Source: JBHHYR01 sp046757585 (lineage in GTDB: Bacteria > Desulfobacterota > Binatia > HRBIN30). Taken from it: DNA of 7,201 nucleotides. The DNA lies in contig JBHHYR010000204.1 in the NCBI GenBank assembly GCA_046757585.1, positions 1-7,201 of the forward strand. The letters are read 5' to 3'. A program made the position numbers and the translations under genes. This document shows, one piece after another, positions 1 through 6,131 of the stretch. How positions within the stretch are numbered: position 1 is the first letter of the stretch; each line of letters starts with the position of its first letter. The notes under the pieces were generated by a model that worked only from the letters and a program-made list of their open reading frames with translations, made no database searches and had not been told where the DNA came from.

Positions 1-1047
1 AACGCTGGCCTCACCTCCAGACGGATTGACGGTCTGATGCCGTTCCCGGGCCTGGGCACGGCGGAGGAGTTTGCTGCGAACCTGGGCATTGAGAATCTGC
101 GCTTCGCGGCGACTATCAACATGGGCGGCGCGGCGCCGGTTGCCTCGTTGCAACCGGCAGCGATGGCGGTGCTGAGCGAAGCTGCCGACTACGTCCTGAT
201 CATGGGCGGTTGGAATGCATACTCCGGCAGGCGCACCCGCCAGGCCGTGATTGCGGACACGTCGGCGCTGCCTGGGCGCGGCATTGCACGCGACTACTAC
301 CTGCCGTACGGGCTGACGGCCCCGCCGCAGTGGTATGCGCTGACGGCGCGCCGCCACATGTACGAGTTCGGCACCACGCAGGCGCAGCTGGGTGCCATCG
401 CCGTGGCGATGCGCAAGCATGCCCAGCTCAATGCGAACGCGGTGATGCGCGGGCGGCCGTTGACGATCGAGGACTATCTGCAATCGCCAGTCATCGCCGA
501 CCCGTACCGGCTGTTCGATTGCTGCCTCGAAACCGATGGGGCAGCCGCCGTCGTGGTCACGACCGCGGAACGGGCGCAGGCGCTGCAGCAGCGGCCCGTG
601 TACATCATGGGGGTGGCGGCAGCCCAGCCCTACCCGGCCGACGAGATCGCCAACCGCACGGACATCTTCAAAACGGGCCTCACCGTCGCCGCTCCGCGAG
701 CGTTTGCCATGGCCGGAATCCGTCCGAGCGACGTCGATTTTGCCGAGATCTACGATTGCTTCACCTTCGAGGTCCTGCAGCAGATCGAAGAAGCCGGATT
801 CTGCAAGCGAGGGGAAGGTGGGCCCTTCGTATGCGGCGGGCGCATCGAGTTGGGCGGCGAGTTGCCGGTCAACACGCACGGCGGCCTGCTCTCCGAAGCG
901 CACGTGCTGGGCCTCAACCACATTGTCGAGACCGTGCGTCAGCTCCGCGGTGACGCGGGGCAACGCCAAGTGCAGGACGCCGAAATCGGTGTGGTCACCG
1001 GCTGGGGAGACTTCGGCGACGGCAGCATCGCCATTTTCCGCAGATAG
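1..1047 (+). CDS. Thiolase-like (SCP-x/lipid-transfer type) acyl-CoA protein, 5' end missing
   Basis: The frame is open from base 1, so the ATG at 37 is internal: the 12 codons before it read NAGLTSRRIDGL, typical of thiolase N-terminal sequence. Residues below count from that Met. Family proteins are about 385-400 aa, so roughly 40 residues lie outside the window. Family marks are the segment at 24-40 where the nucleophile loop sits, FDCCLETDGAAAVVV (160-174), EIYDCFTFE (237-245), NTHGGLLSEAH (279-289) and a C terminus GVVTGWGDFGDGS. The nucleophile loop reads TINMGGAAPVASLQ and has no Cys where classical thiolases have one, so ordinary Claisen thiolysis is doubtful. Cys-less relatives such as Ltp2 act as retro-aldolases together with a DUF35 protein, and a DUF35 gene follows 25 bp downstream. 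Tyr239, in YDCF, is a candidate catalytic Tyr by analogy. The retro-aldolase role is inference; the fold assignment is secure. Confidence 0.93.
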   Translation, partial: NAGLTSRRIDGLMPFPGLGTAEEFAANLGIENLRFAATINMGGAAPVASLQPAAMAVLSEAADYVLIMGGWNAYSGRRTRQAVIADTSALPGRGIARDYYLPYGLTAPPQWYALTARRHMYEFGTTQAQLGAIAVAMRKHAQLNANAVMRGRPLTIEDYLQSPVIADPYRLFDCCLETDGAAAVVVTTAERAQALQQRPVYIMGVAAAQPYPADEIANRTDIFKTGLTVAAPRAFAMAGIRPSDVDFAEIYDCFTFEVLQQIEEAGFCKRGEGGPFVCGGRIELGGELPVNTHGGLLSEAHVLGLNHIVETVRQLRGDAGQRQVQDAEIGVVTGWGDFGDGSIAIFRR

Positions 1048-1072
1048 GACGCAAAGATTCGAAGGGGCGCCC

Positions 1073-1492
1073 ATGAGCGAGAAGTGCTACGCCAAGCCGC
1101 TGCCCGTGATGGACGGGTTGACGAAGGAGTTCTACGCATGGTGCAAGCGGCACGAGCTGCGCCTTCAGCGCTGCTGCGACTGTCGCACCTGGCGGCATGT
1201 GCCGCGAGAGATGTGCGCCGCGTGCGGGTCGTGGCAATGGGAGTGGGCTACGTCGAGCGGCCGTGGCAAGGTGTTCACCTGGACAGTCGTCGTTCGCTCC
1301 CTGCACCCGGCGTTTCACGCGGACTGCCCGTACGCAGCAGTCGTCGTCGAGATGGAGGAAGCCGTGCGGTTGGTGAGCCACGTCGTCGACTGCCCGCTCG
1401 ATGCGCTGGCAATCGACATGCCCGTCGAGGTCGTCTTCGATGACGTCACCCCCGAGATCACGCTGCCGAAGTTCCGCCGCATCAGAGAGTAG
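1073..1492 (+). CDS. DUF35 zinc-ribbon/OB-fold protein, partner of the thiolase-like protein
   Basis: A 139-aa protein with the full DUF35 layout. An N-terminal helix region (about 10-30) is followed by a rubredoxin-like zinc ribbon with Cys34-x2-Cys37 and Cys48-x2-Cys51. The OB-fold core contains SGRGKVFTWTVVVRSLHPAF, then PYAAVVVEMEE, and ends with the usual MPVEVVFDDV...TLPKFR motif. The start is the ATG at 1073, preceded by GAAGGGG at 1061-1067 with 5 nt spacing; the frame is open further upstream inside the thiolase gene, but no better start is seen there. DUF35 proteins bind acyl-CoA and form complexes with thiolase-like or Ltp-type enzymes, as ChsH2 does with Ltp2 in cholesterol side-chain degradation. 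Adjacency and the short gap point to cotranscription and complex formation with the upstream gene product. Its stop codon overlaps the left arm of the inverted repeat that follows. Family assignment is secure; the substrate is unknown. Confidence 0.93.
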   Translation: MSEKCYAKPLPVMDGLTKEFYAWCKRHELRLQRCCDCRTWRHVPREMCAACGSWQWEWATSSGRGKVFTWTVVVRSLHPAFHADCPYAAVVVEMEEAVRLVSHVVDCPLDALAIDMPVEVVFDDVTPEITLPKFRRIRE

Positions 1493-1578
1493 GAAGAATG
1501 CAACCGCCGATGGACGCCGATCAGATGGGAAGCAATGCTTGTTCGTCTAGCGGCGTGAATCGGCGGTTGCGTCTTCCT
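1491..1578. repeat. 20-bp inverted repeat forming a long hairpin between the DUF35 and hydratase genes
   Basis: The left arm (1491-1511, AGGAAGA-AT-GCAACCGCCGAT) and the right arm (1559-1578, ATCGGCGGTTGC-G-TCTTCCT) are reverse complements over 12 + 7 bp, with only a small AT/G internal mismatch. Inside, ACGCCG (1514-1519) pairs with CGGCGT (1551-1556) across a 2x2 internal loop, and AAGCA-A-TGCTT (1530-1540) is a further small inverted repeat. The element starts on the last two bases of the DUF35 stop codon. No T-tract follows directly, so it is not a standard intrinsic terminator. It could be an mRNA stabiliser or processing element, a regulator of the downstream gene, or a small MITE-like element with terminal inverted repeats. 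The pairing is read directly; the role is open. Confidence 0.8.
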
Positions 1579-1590
1579 TTCTGAAAGGAG
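1575..1590 (+). promoter_or_regulatory. Shine-Dalgarno site of the hydratase gene inside a small hairpin
   Basis: AAAGGAG (1584-1590) is the strongest ribosome binding site in this block and lies 7 nt before the GTG at 1598, which fixes that start. TCCTTT (1575-1580) is exactly complementary to AAAGGA (1584-1589) with a 3-nt loop CTG, so the site can fold on itself. The anti-SD bases TCCT (1575-1578) are also the outer end of the right arm of the larger inverted repeat, where they pair with AGGA at 1491-1494. The two pairings exclude each other, which would suit a translational switch. A loop of three bases and six A/T-rich pairs make a weak hairpin, so the regulatory reading is tentative. 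Confidence 0.5.
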
Positions 1591-1597
1591 CACGATC

Positions 1598-2371
1598 GTG
1601 GACCTGCCACCCACCATGCTGTACGAGAAACGAAACCGTATCGCCATCATCACCATCAACCGGCCGGAGGCGATGAACGCCTTCACGGCCGACATGCTGC
1701 GGGCAATGGACGCGGCGTTCGCCGACTTCAACACAGACCCGACCCTCTGGGTGGCGATTCTGACCGCCGCCGGCGACAAGGCCTTCTCGTCAGGCATGGA
1801 TCTGAAGGAGGCAATCCCCCTCCTGCAAGCTGGCGACCAGATGGGGTACGAGGATCACACCAAGCGGCCTTTCTCGGACATCTTCAAGCCGATCATCGCC
1901 GCCGTGAACGGCGTCTGCATCGCCGGCGGTCTGGAGTTTTTGCAGGGAACGGACCTGCGCATTGCCGCGGAGCACGCGACGTTCGGTCTGGGCGAAGTGC
2001 GGTGGGGGCTCATTCCGACCGGCGGCTCGCACGTTCGGCTGCCGTGCCAAATCCCCTGGGCCATCGCCATGCAGTTACTATTGACCGGTAAGCCCATCGC
2101 TGCGCGCCGCGCCTACGACATTGGCCTCGTGAACGAGGTCGTGCCAAGCGATGAGCTGATGCCGACGGCGCTCAAGTGGGCGGAGACGATCTGCAAGAAC
2201 GGGCCGTTGGCGGTGCGGACGGCCAAAGAGATCGCCGTGCGGGCACTCGCCCTCGAGTCCGGCTTTGTTCTGGAGAAAGCCCTGGGGGCACGCGTATTCA
2301 GTTCCGAGGATGCCAAAGAAGGGCCGCGAGCCTTCGCCGAGAAGCGCCCGCCCCGTTATACGGGCCGCTGA
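1598..2371 (+). CDS. Enoyl-CoA hydratase/isomerase (crotonase family)
   Basis: A 257-aa protein, the usual length for a single-domain crotonase. The N terminus carries RIAIITINRPEAMNAF (14-29). The oxyanion hole is formed by AFSSGMDL (62-69) and the AGGLE turn (109-113). Both glutamates that activate water in true hydratases are present: Glu113 in GGLE and Glu133 in LGEVRWGLIP, with the same 20-residue spacing as Glu144/Glu164 of the rat mitochondrial enzyme. The LTGKPIAARRAYDIGLVNEVVP segment and the C-terminal helical part are also typical. The predicted reaction is syn hydration of a 2-enoyl-CoA to a 3-hydroxyacyl-CoA in the cytoplasm. With the thiolase-like/DUF35 pair upstream it may supply the hydroxyacyl-CoA for aldol cleavage, which is inference. 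The start is the GTG at 1598 because of the strong SD 7 nt before it; an ATG at 1616 lacks one. Confidence 0.93.
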   Translation: MDLPPTMLYEKRNRIAIITINRPEAMNAFTADMLRAMDAAFADFNTDPTLWVAILTAAGDKAFSSGMDLKEAIPLLQAGDQMGYEDHTKRPFSDIFKPIIAAVNGVCIAGGLEFLQGTDLRIAAEHATFGLGEVRWGLIPTGGSHVRLPCQIPWAIAMQLLLTGKPIAARRAYDIGLVNEVVPSDELMPTALKWAETICKNGPLAVRTAKEIAVRALALESGFVLEKALGARVFSSEDAKEGPRAFAEKRPPRYTGR

Positions 2372-2463
2372 CGCTCGTCGATCGTGTCGCGTGATCCGGG
2401 GACGGATATCTCGATTCACGCCCCACGAGCCATGTGCGATGCGTCACGGTCGAGAGGAGAGCC
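2372..2463. other. Short intergenic gap with SD of the LLM oxidoreductase gene
   Basis: This 92-bp gap holds AGGAG at 2455-2459 just before the ATG at 2464, and scattered CGTGA/TCACG half-sites (2390-2394, 2416-2420, 2444-2448) that could be chance. No terminator with a T-run is visible. The gap may carry a weak internal promoter, but the flanking genes are probably cotranscribed. Confidence 0.45.
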
Positions 2464-3387
2464 ATGAAGTTCGCGTTAGGAACACCCGGCGTGCTGCTCT
2501 ATCCGCCGATCATGAGCCCGTGGGAACCCGGGGCGAGCGGCGCCGACGTCGTGCGCGTTGCGCAGGCGGCCGACGACCTCGGCTGGGACTGGCTGACGAT
2601 CTCCGAGCACATTGTCATGCCCAAGGAGATGGCTGGGGTCATGGGCGCACGCTTCCCCGATTCCCTCACCGCTGCAGCCGTACTGGCCGGCGCCACCAAG
2701 CGGATCAAGTTGCTCACCTACGTGCTCGTGCTCCCGTACCGGAATCCCGTGCTCCTGGCCAAACAGATCGCGACGCTCGATTTCCTCTCCGGCGGCCGGA
2801 TCACGTTCGGCACCGGGGGCGGACACGTTCAGCGCGAGTTCGAAGTGCTCGGCGTTCCGTTCGCAGAGCGCGGCAAACGGACGGACGAATACATCCTCGC
2901 GATGAAGGAGCTGTGGACGAGCGTGGAGCCGTCGTTCACCGGCCAGTACGTCCAGTTCGATCACATCGTCTTCGAGCCCAAGCCGGTGCAGCAACCCCAC
3001 CCGCCGATCCTGATCGGCGGCAATTCCAAGCCGGCGATGCGGCGGGCGGCGACGGTGGGGGACGGCTGGCTGCCGTGGCTGGTCACGCGCGAGCAGCTCC
3101 CCGGCTGCCTCGCGTACATTCGCGCGCAACCGGGATTCGCACAGCGGGCGGGACACTTCGAAGTCGTCATGCCCCTGGTGGTTCCCAACGTGGAGGATTA
3201 CTCCCACCGTGAGCTGGGCCCGACCCGTCAGCCGGGTAACCGCGAGGAGCTCATCGAGCAGGTCGGTCTCCTCAAAGAGGCCGGTGCGACCGCGATCCAA
3301 GTGGCGCCACCGCGCACGTCGAGCGTCGATGAGCTGGCTGACTGGATCGCCTGGTTTGCGGCCGGCGTCATGCCAGGCTTCAGGTGA
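2464..3387 (+). CDS. LLM-class F420-dependent oxidoreductase (Rv2161c-like)
   Basis: A 307-aa protein of the luciferase-like TIM-barrel family, close in pattern to the 'probable F420-dependent oxidoreductase, Rv2161c family'. Visible marks are WDWLTISEHIVMP (41-53), VLVLPYRNPVLLAKQIATLD (87-106), FLSGGRITFGTGGG (107-120), EFEVLGVPFAERGKRTDEYI (125-144), FEPKPVQQPHPPILIGGNS (170-188) and VGDGWLPW (198-205). These form the cofactor and substrate pocket at the C-terminal face of the barrel. Members use reduced F420 or FMN for hydride transfer or oxygenation; the cofactor cannot be fixed from sequence alone, and F420 is inferred from family placement. The start at 2464 follows AGGAG at 2455-2459; a further in-frame ATG at 2434 has no SD and would add residues unlike the family. 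Its place behind the hydratase suggests a redox step on an acyl or cyclic substrate of the same pathway; the actual substrate is unknown. Confidence 0.92.
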   Translation: MKFALGTPGVLLYPPIMSPWEPGASGADVVRVAQAADDLGWDWLTISEHIVMPKEMAGVMGARFPDSLTAAAVLAGATKRIKLLTYVLVLPYRNPVLLAKQIATLDFLSGGRITFGTGGGHVQREFEVLGVPFAERGKRTDEYILAMKELWTSVEPSFTGQYVQFDHIVFEPKPVQQPHPPILIGGNSKPAMRRAATVGDGWLPWLVTREQLPGCLAYIRAQPGFAQRAGHFEVVMPLVVPNVEDYSHRELGPTRQPGNREELIEQVGLLKEAGATAIQVAPPRTSSVDELADWIAWFAAGVMPGFR

Positions 3388-3388
3388 A

Positions 3389-3455
3389 GGCCGCTGCCAG
3401 GGTGGGTCGCCACGGCGAGAGCCACGACCGAGTGCAAACTGGCCCGCCAGCGGCC
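3389..3455. terminator. Imperfect long stem in the convergent intergenic gap, possible terminator
   Basis: The 114-bp gap between two convergent genes (3388-3501) contains GGCCGCT-GCCAG (3389-3400), which pairs with CTGGC (3439-3443) and AGCGGCC (3449-3455) with a 5-nt bulge. Inside the loop, GGTCG (3405-3409) pairs with CGACC (3425-3429) and GGC-GAGA-GCC makes a tetraloop hairpin. No T-run flanks it on either strand, so it is not a textbook intrinsic terminator. Position and structure fit a shared end for both transcripts. The rest of the gap holds nothing recognisable. Confidence 0.35.
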
Positions 3456-3501
3456 CCGATCCGAAAATTGCGCGCGGCGCCTGTGCCGACGCGCCAGGCT
3501 T

Positions 3502-4722
3502 TCAGTAAATGACGTGCTGCGCGACGAGTTGCTGGTAGCGATCCTCAGGGAGCCCAAGCAGCTTCTTGAACACGAACTCGTTATCCTGGCCGATGCGCGG
3601 GCCCGGTCTCACGTTAGCCTTGGTGCGACTCGTCTTGACGTACGCCCCGTAGATCGTCTCGCGGAATCCCAGTGGGTGCCGCACCTCGATGAACGTGCCG
3701 CGGGCGCGGTAGTGCGGATCGTGCAGCAAATCGCCGACGTTGAGCACTGGAGCGGCGGCGACACCGTGACGTTGGAACTCGTGCGCGAGCTCATAGTCGT
3801 TCCGGGTACGGGTCCACTCGGCCAGCTGTCGGTGCAATGCCTCGATGTTCTGGACACGTTGCGCCGGGCTGGCGAACTCCGGCGCGCGCGCCCATTGGGG
3901 TTGCGCCATGGCACCAAGCAGCCCACGCCACTCCGGCTCGCTGGTGACTGCAACGCTGATCCAACGGTCATCGCCGGCGCACGGGAAAACGCCGTGCGGC
4001 GCCGCGGCCGCCAGCGGATGTCGGTTGCCAATCGGCCCGGCGACGCGGCGGTTCATCGCATAATCCATGAAGGCGGGTCCCACCATCTGCATGACCGCCT
4101 CTTGCTGCGAGTAGTCGATATGCTGCCCCTTGCCGGTGCGGTCGCGATAGCGCAGGGCAGCAAGGATGGCGAAGGTACCCATAATCCCATTGTACGGGTC
4201 CGCAAAGGCATTCTCGAAGGGCACCGGCGGCCCGCCGCTGTACCCGGTGAGGCTGTCCAGGCCGGTGAGGCTGCTCAAGCTGAGGCCGTAGGTTCTGACG
4301 TTCTTGAGTGGACCCGAGAGACCCGCAGCCGGCATCGACAGCATGACGAGGTCCGCCTTCAGGCGGCGCAGGGTCTCGTAGCCCAGACCCATCTGGGCCA
4401 TGGTTCCAGGGCCGAAGTTCTCGACGACGACGTCGCACTTGGCAGCGAGCTGGCGGCCCAGCTCCTGCCCTTCTGGCGTTTTCAGGTTGAGCGTGACGCT
4501 CCCGTTCCCCGCCCAGCACGCGTGATTCGACAGACTGCGGTCCGGATCGCGTACGCCTGCCGCAAAGGGCGGCAGCATGCGCGTCAAGTCGATCCGGGCG
4601 CGCGACTCGATCTTGTACACCTCGGCTCCCAGGAAGCCGAGGGTCTGGCCGACCACCGGCCCAGCCCACACCCAACCGAAGTTCGCAACGCGGACGCCTC
4701 GGAGGGGCAGTGCCTTGGCCAT
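3502..4722 (-). CDS. CaiB/BaiF (family III) CoA-transferase, second gene of a tandem pair
   Basis: A 406-aa protein, normal length for the formyl-CoA transferase family. The N-terminal Rossmann-like part has LRGVRVANFGWVWAGP and QTLGFLGAEVYKIES (7-40). VTLNLKTPEGQELGRQLAAKCDVVVENFGPGTMAQMGLGY (76-115) is the CoA-binding core. The catalytic aspartate that forms the mixed anhydride is Asp175 in FADPYNGIMGTFAILAAL, and RTGKGQHIDYSQQEA follows. The enzyme moves CoA from an acyl-CoA donor to a free carboxylate by a ternary-complex mechanism; donor and acceptor are not readable here. It starts 17 bp after the stop of the other CoA-transferase, with only a weak GAGCGGA as SD, so translation is probably coupled. 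The N-terminal WVWAGPVVGQ replaces the more usual AGPYC-type motif. It could be one subunit of a heteromeric transferase with its neighbour. Confidence 0.93.
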   Translation of the reverse strand: MAKALPLRGVRVANFGWVWAGPVVGQTLGFLGAEVYKIESRARIDLTRMLPPFAAGVRDPDRSLSNHACWAGNGSVTLNLKTPEGQELGRQLAAKCDVVVENFGPGTMAQMGLGYETLRRLKADLVMLSMPAAGLSGPLKNVRTYGLSLSSLTGLDSLTGYSGGPPVPFENAFADPYNGIMGTFAILAALRYRDRTGKGQHIDYSQQEAVMQMVGPAFMDYAMNRRVAGPIGNRHPLAAAAPHGVFPCAGDDRWISVAVTSEPEWRGLLGAMAQPQWARAPEFASPAQRVQNIEALHRQLAEWTRTRNDYELAHEFQRHGVAAAPVLNVGDLLHDPHYRARGTFIEVRHPLGFRETIYGAYVKTSRTKANVRPGPRIGQDNEFVFKKLLGLPEDRYQQLVAQHVIY

Positions 4723-4739
4723 CGGGTGCGGTCCGCTCG

Positions 4740-5954
4740 CTAGATGATGCCCTGGTCGCCCAGCCGTGTCAGCTCGTCCGCGCTCATGCCCAGCAACGTG
4801 CGGTACACCGCGGCGTTATGCTGCCCGAGCAGCGGCGCGGGCTTGCCCGGTCCTCCCGGACTTTCCGGCAGGACGAAGGGCGGCCCGAGATCGCGCACGC
4901 GTCCCAGCACCGGGTGCTCGATATCGACGAAGTGCCGGCGCTCTTGCAGGTGCGGATGCTCGGCTGCTTCCGCGACGGTGAACACGGCAGTGACCGGGCA
5001 GCCGGCGCTCTGACAGCGCTCCATGATCTCCCACTTGCTGTGCTCCATCGTCCACTGCGCGATCAACGGGTACATCGCATCGGCGTTTTGCGCCCGGGCC
5101 AGCATCTCCTGGAACATTTCCATCTGCATCCATTCCGGGTCGCCCAGCACATGCGCCAACCCGTTCCACTGCCCAGGCTCGAGCGCCAGCATCCACACGT
5201 GCCCGTCCTTGCACGGCAGGATGGTCGCGGGCGCGCCCAGGGACATGCCCACCCCCGTGCGCCGATCGAACCGACCGTCCTGAGCACAGCCACCGATGTT
5301 TTGGCCGCCGACGAACGTGGCGGCGATGGCTTCGGCACAGGAGACATCGATATGTTGCCCGCCCCCCACCTGTGCGCGTCCGTACACGGCCGCCAGACCC
5401 CACGCGGCTGCGGTGACGGCGCCGTAGAAGTCGGCGGCGAACGTGCCATGTTCGAGCGGCGGTTCGCCGGGGCGCCCGCAGTAGCGGCTGCTCGCGCCGG
5501 AGAGGTGAAACGCGTTCAGATCGTACGCGGCCCAGTCGCTGTACGGCCCGGTCTGGCCATAGGGGGTCACGGAGATCATCACCAGCTCCGGGTTCACAGC
5601 CGCCACGTGCCGGTAGTCAAGTCCCCAGTCCCGCATCCGCTTCGGGGGGTTGTTCTCGATCAACACGTCCGCCTGCTGCAGCAGCTGGAACAGGATATCC
5701 CGCCCGCCGGCCCGAGCTACGTCCAGGGTGACGGCGTGCTTGTTGGTATTCAGGAAGAAGAACAGGCCGCTCTGCTCCAGGTGCGGCTGGTCCCGGGGAA
5801 AGGGGCCCCACTGCCGGGCGATGTCGCCGCTACCGGGCGGTTCGACCTTGATGACGTCGGCTCCATAGTCGGCGAACAGCTTGGCGCAGTATGGTGCCGA
5901 GACCGCCTGACCTAATTCGATGACTCTGATGCCTGCCAGAGCGCCGCCGGGCAT
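4740..5954 (-). CDS. CaiB/BaiF (family III) CoA-transferase, first gene of a tandem pair
   Basis: A 404-aa protein with the standard layout: LAGIRVIELGQAVSAPYCAK and ADYGADVIKVEPPGSGDIAR (6-47), a FFFLNTNKHAVTLDV strand region (65-79), and ADVLIENNPPKRMRDWGLDY (95-114). VMISVTPYGQTGPYSDWAAYD (125-145) is the signature of the family. The predicted nucleophile is Asp175 in GTFAADFYGAVTAAAWGL, followed by GGGQHIDVSCAEA. This sequence is closer to the carnitine/crotonobetaine-type pattern than its neighbour is. The start at 5954 is supported by GGGAGG on the minus strand (5961-5966) with 6 nt spacing. It leads an operon with the downstream paralogue. The two proteins differ widely in sequence, so this is an old duplication and not a recent one. 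It should load CoA onto an acid feeding the neighbouring CoA pathway; the substrate is unknown. Confidence 0.94.
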   Translation of the reverse strand: MPGGALAGIRVIELGQAVSAPYCAKLFADYGADVIKVEPPGSGDIARQWGPFPRDQPHLEQSGLFFFLNTNKHAVTLDVARAGGRDILFQLLQQADVLIENNPPKRMRDWGLDYRHVAAVNPELVMISVTPYGQTGPYSDWAAYDLNAFHLSGASSRYCGRPGEPPLEHGTFAADFYGAVTAAAWGLAAVYGRAQVGGGQHIDVSCAEAIAATFVGGQNIGGCAQDGRFDRRTGVGMSLGAPATILPCKDGHVWMLALEPGQWNGLAHVLGDPEWMQMEMFQEMLARAQNADAMYPLIAQWTMEHSKWEIMERCQSAGCPVTAVFTVAEAAEHPHLQERRHFVDIEHPVLGRVRDLGPPFVLPESPGGPGKPAPLLGQHNAAVYRTLLGMSADELTRLGDQGII

Positions 5955-6131
5955 GCATTGCCTCCCATGGGAACAGTTGTTAAACCGCCGTCGCGCGTGA
6001 CGAATGACACGGGGTCATAGTGGTTGGCACTCATCGCACAGCCCTGACGTGCCGATCAACTCCTCTCTCCTCACGCGGGCGCATACCGCAACGCACGTGG
6101 AGACACACAGGACCTACACAGAGAGCACACA
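5955..6131. promoter_or_regulatory. Divergent intergenic region with an operator-like inverted repeat
   Basis: This 177-bp gap separates genes read in opposite directions and so must hold promoters for both. The clearest element is ATGAC-ACGGG-GTCAT (6004-6018), a perfect 5-bp inverted repeat with 5-nt spacer, of a size suited to a dimeric repressor of the TetR or GntR kind. AACA-GT-TGTT (5972-5981) is a second short dyad. GGCAC (6026-6030) and GTGCC (6049-6053) form another with a longer spacer. I cannot point to convincing -35/-10 boxes on either strand. No regulator gene lies in the window. Confidence 0.5.
5961..5966 (-). promoter_or_regulatory. Ribosome binding site GGGAGG of the leading CoA-transferase gene
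   Basis: On the minus strand GGGAGG lies 6 nt before the ATG at 5954. It decides between that start and other ATG triplets in the same stretch, one of which sits immediately upstream out of frame. It overlaps an 8-bp palindrome CCCATGGG (5964-5971), which is short enough to be chance. Confidence 0.7.

Noticed and set aside
37..39. ATG at 37 as the start of the thiolase-like gene
   Set aside because: The frame is open to base 1 and the 12 upstream codons read as thiolase sequence. A protein starting here would lack the first part of the fold, and no Shine-Dalgarno site precedes it.
2352..2364. Small hairpin CCCGT-TAT-ACGGG at the end of the hydratase gene as a terminator
   Set aside because: The stem is only 5 bp, lies inside the coding sequence and has no T-run after it.
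2476..3300. 274-codon open frame on the minus strand inside the LLM oxidoreductase gene
   Set aside because: It mirrors a well-recognised gene on the other strand. Arg/Gly/His-rich sequence of this kind is a by-product of high-GC codon use, and no domain is recognisable.
3514..5915. Two long plus-strand open frames (3514-4743 and 4710-5915) opposite the CoA-transferases
   Set aside because: Both are antisense to clear CaiB/BaiF genes, contain no recognisable motif and have low-complexity composition. They are shadows of GC-rich coding sequence.
6024..6038. Possible sigma-54 promoter TTGGCAC...CGCA
   Set aside because: The GG and GC elements are separated by 8 nt instead of the required 10, and the -12 element lacks TTGC.
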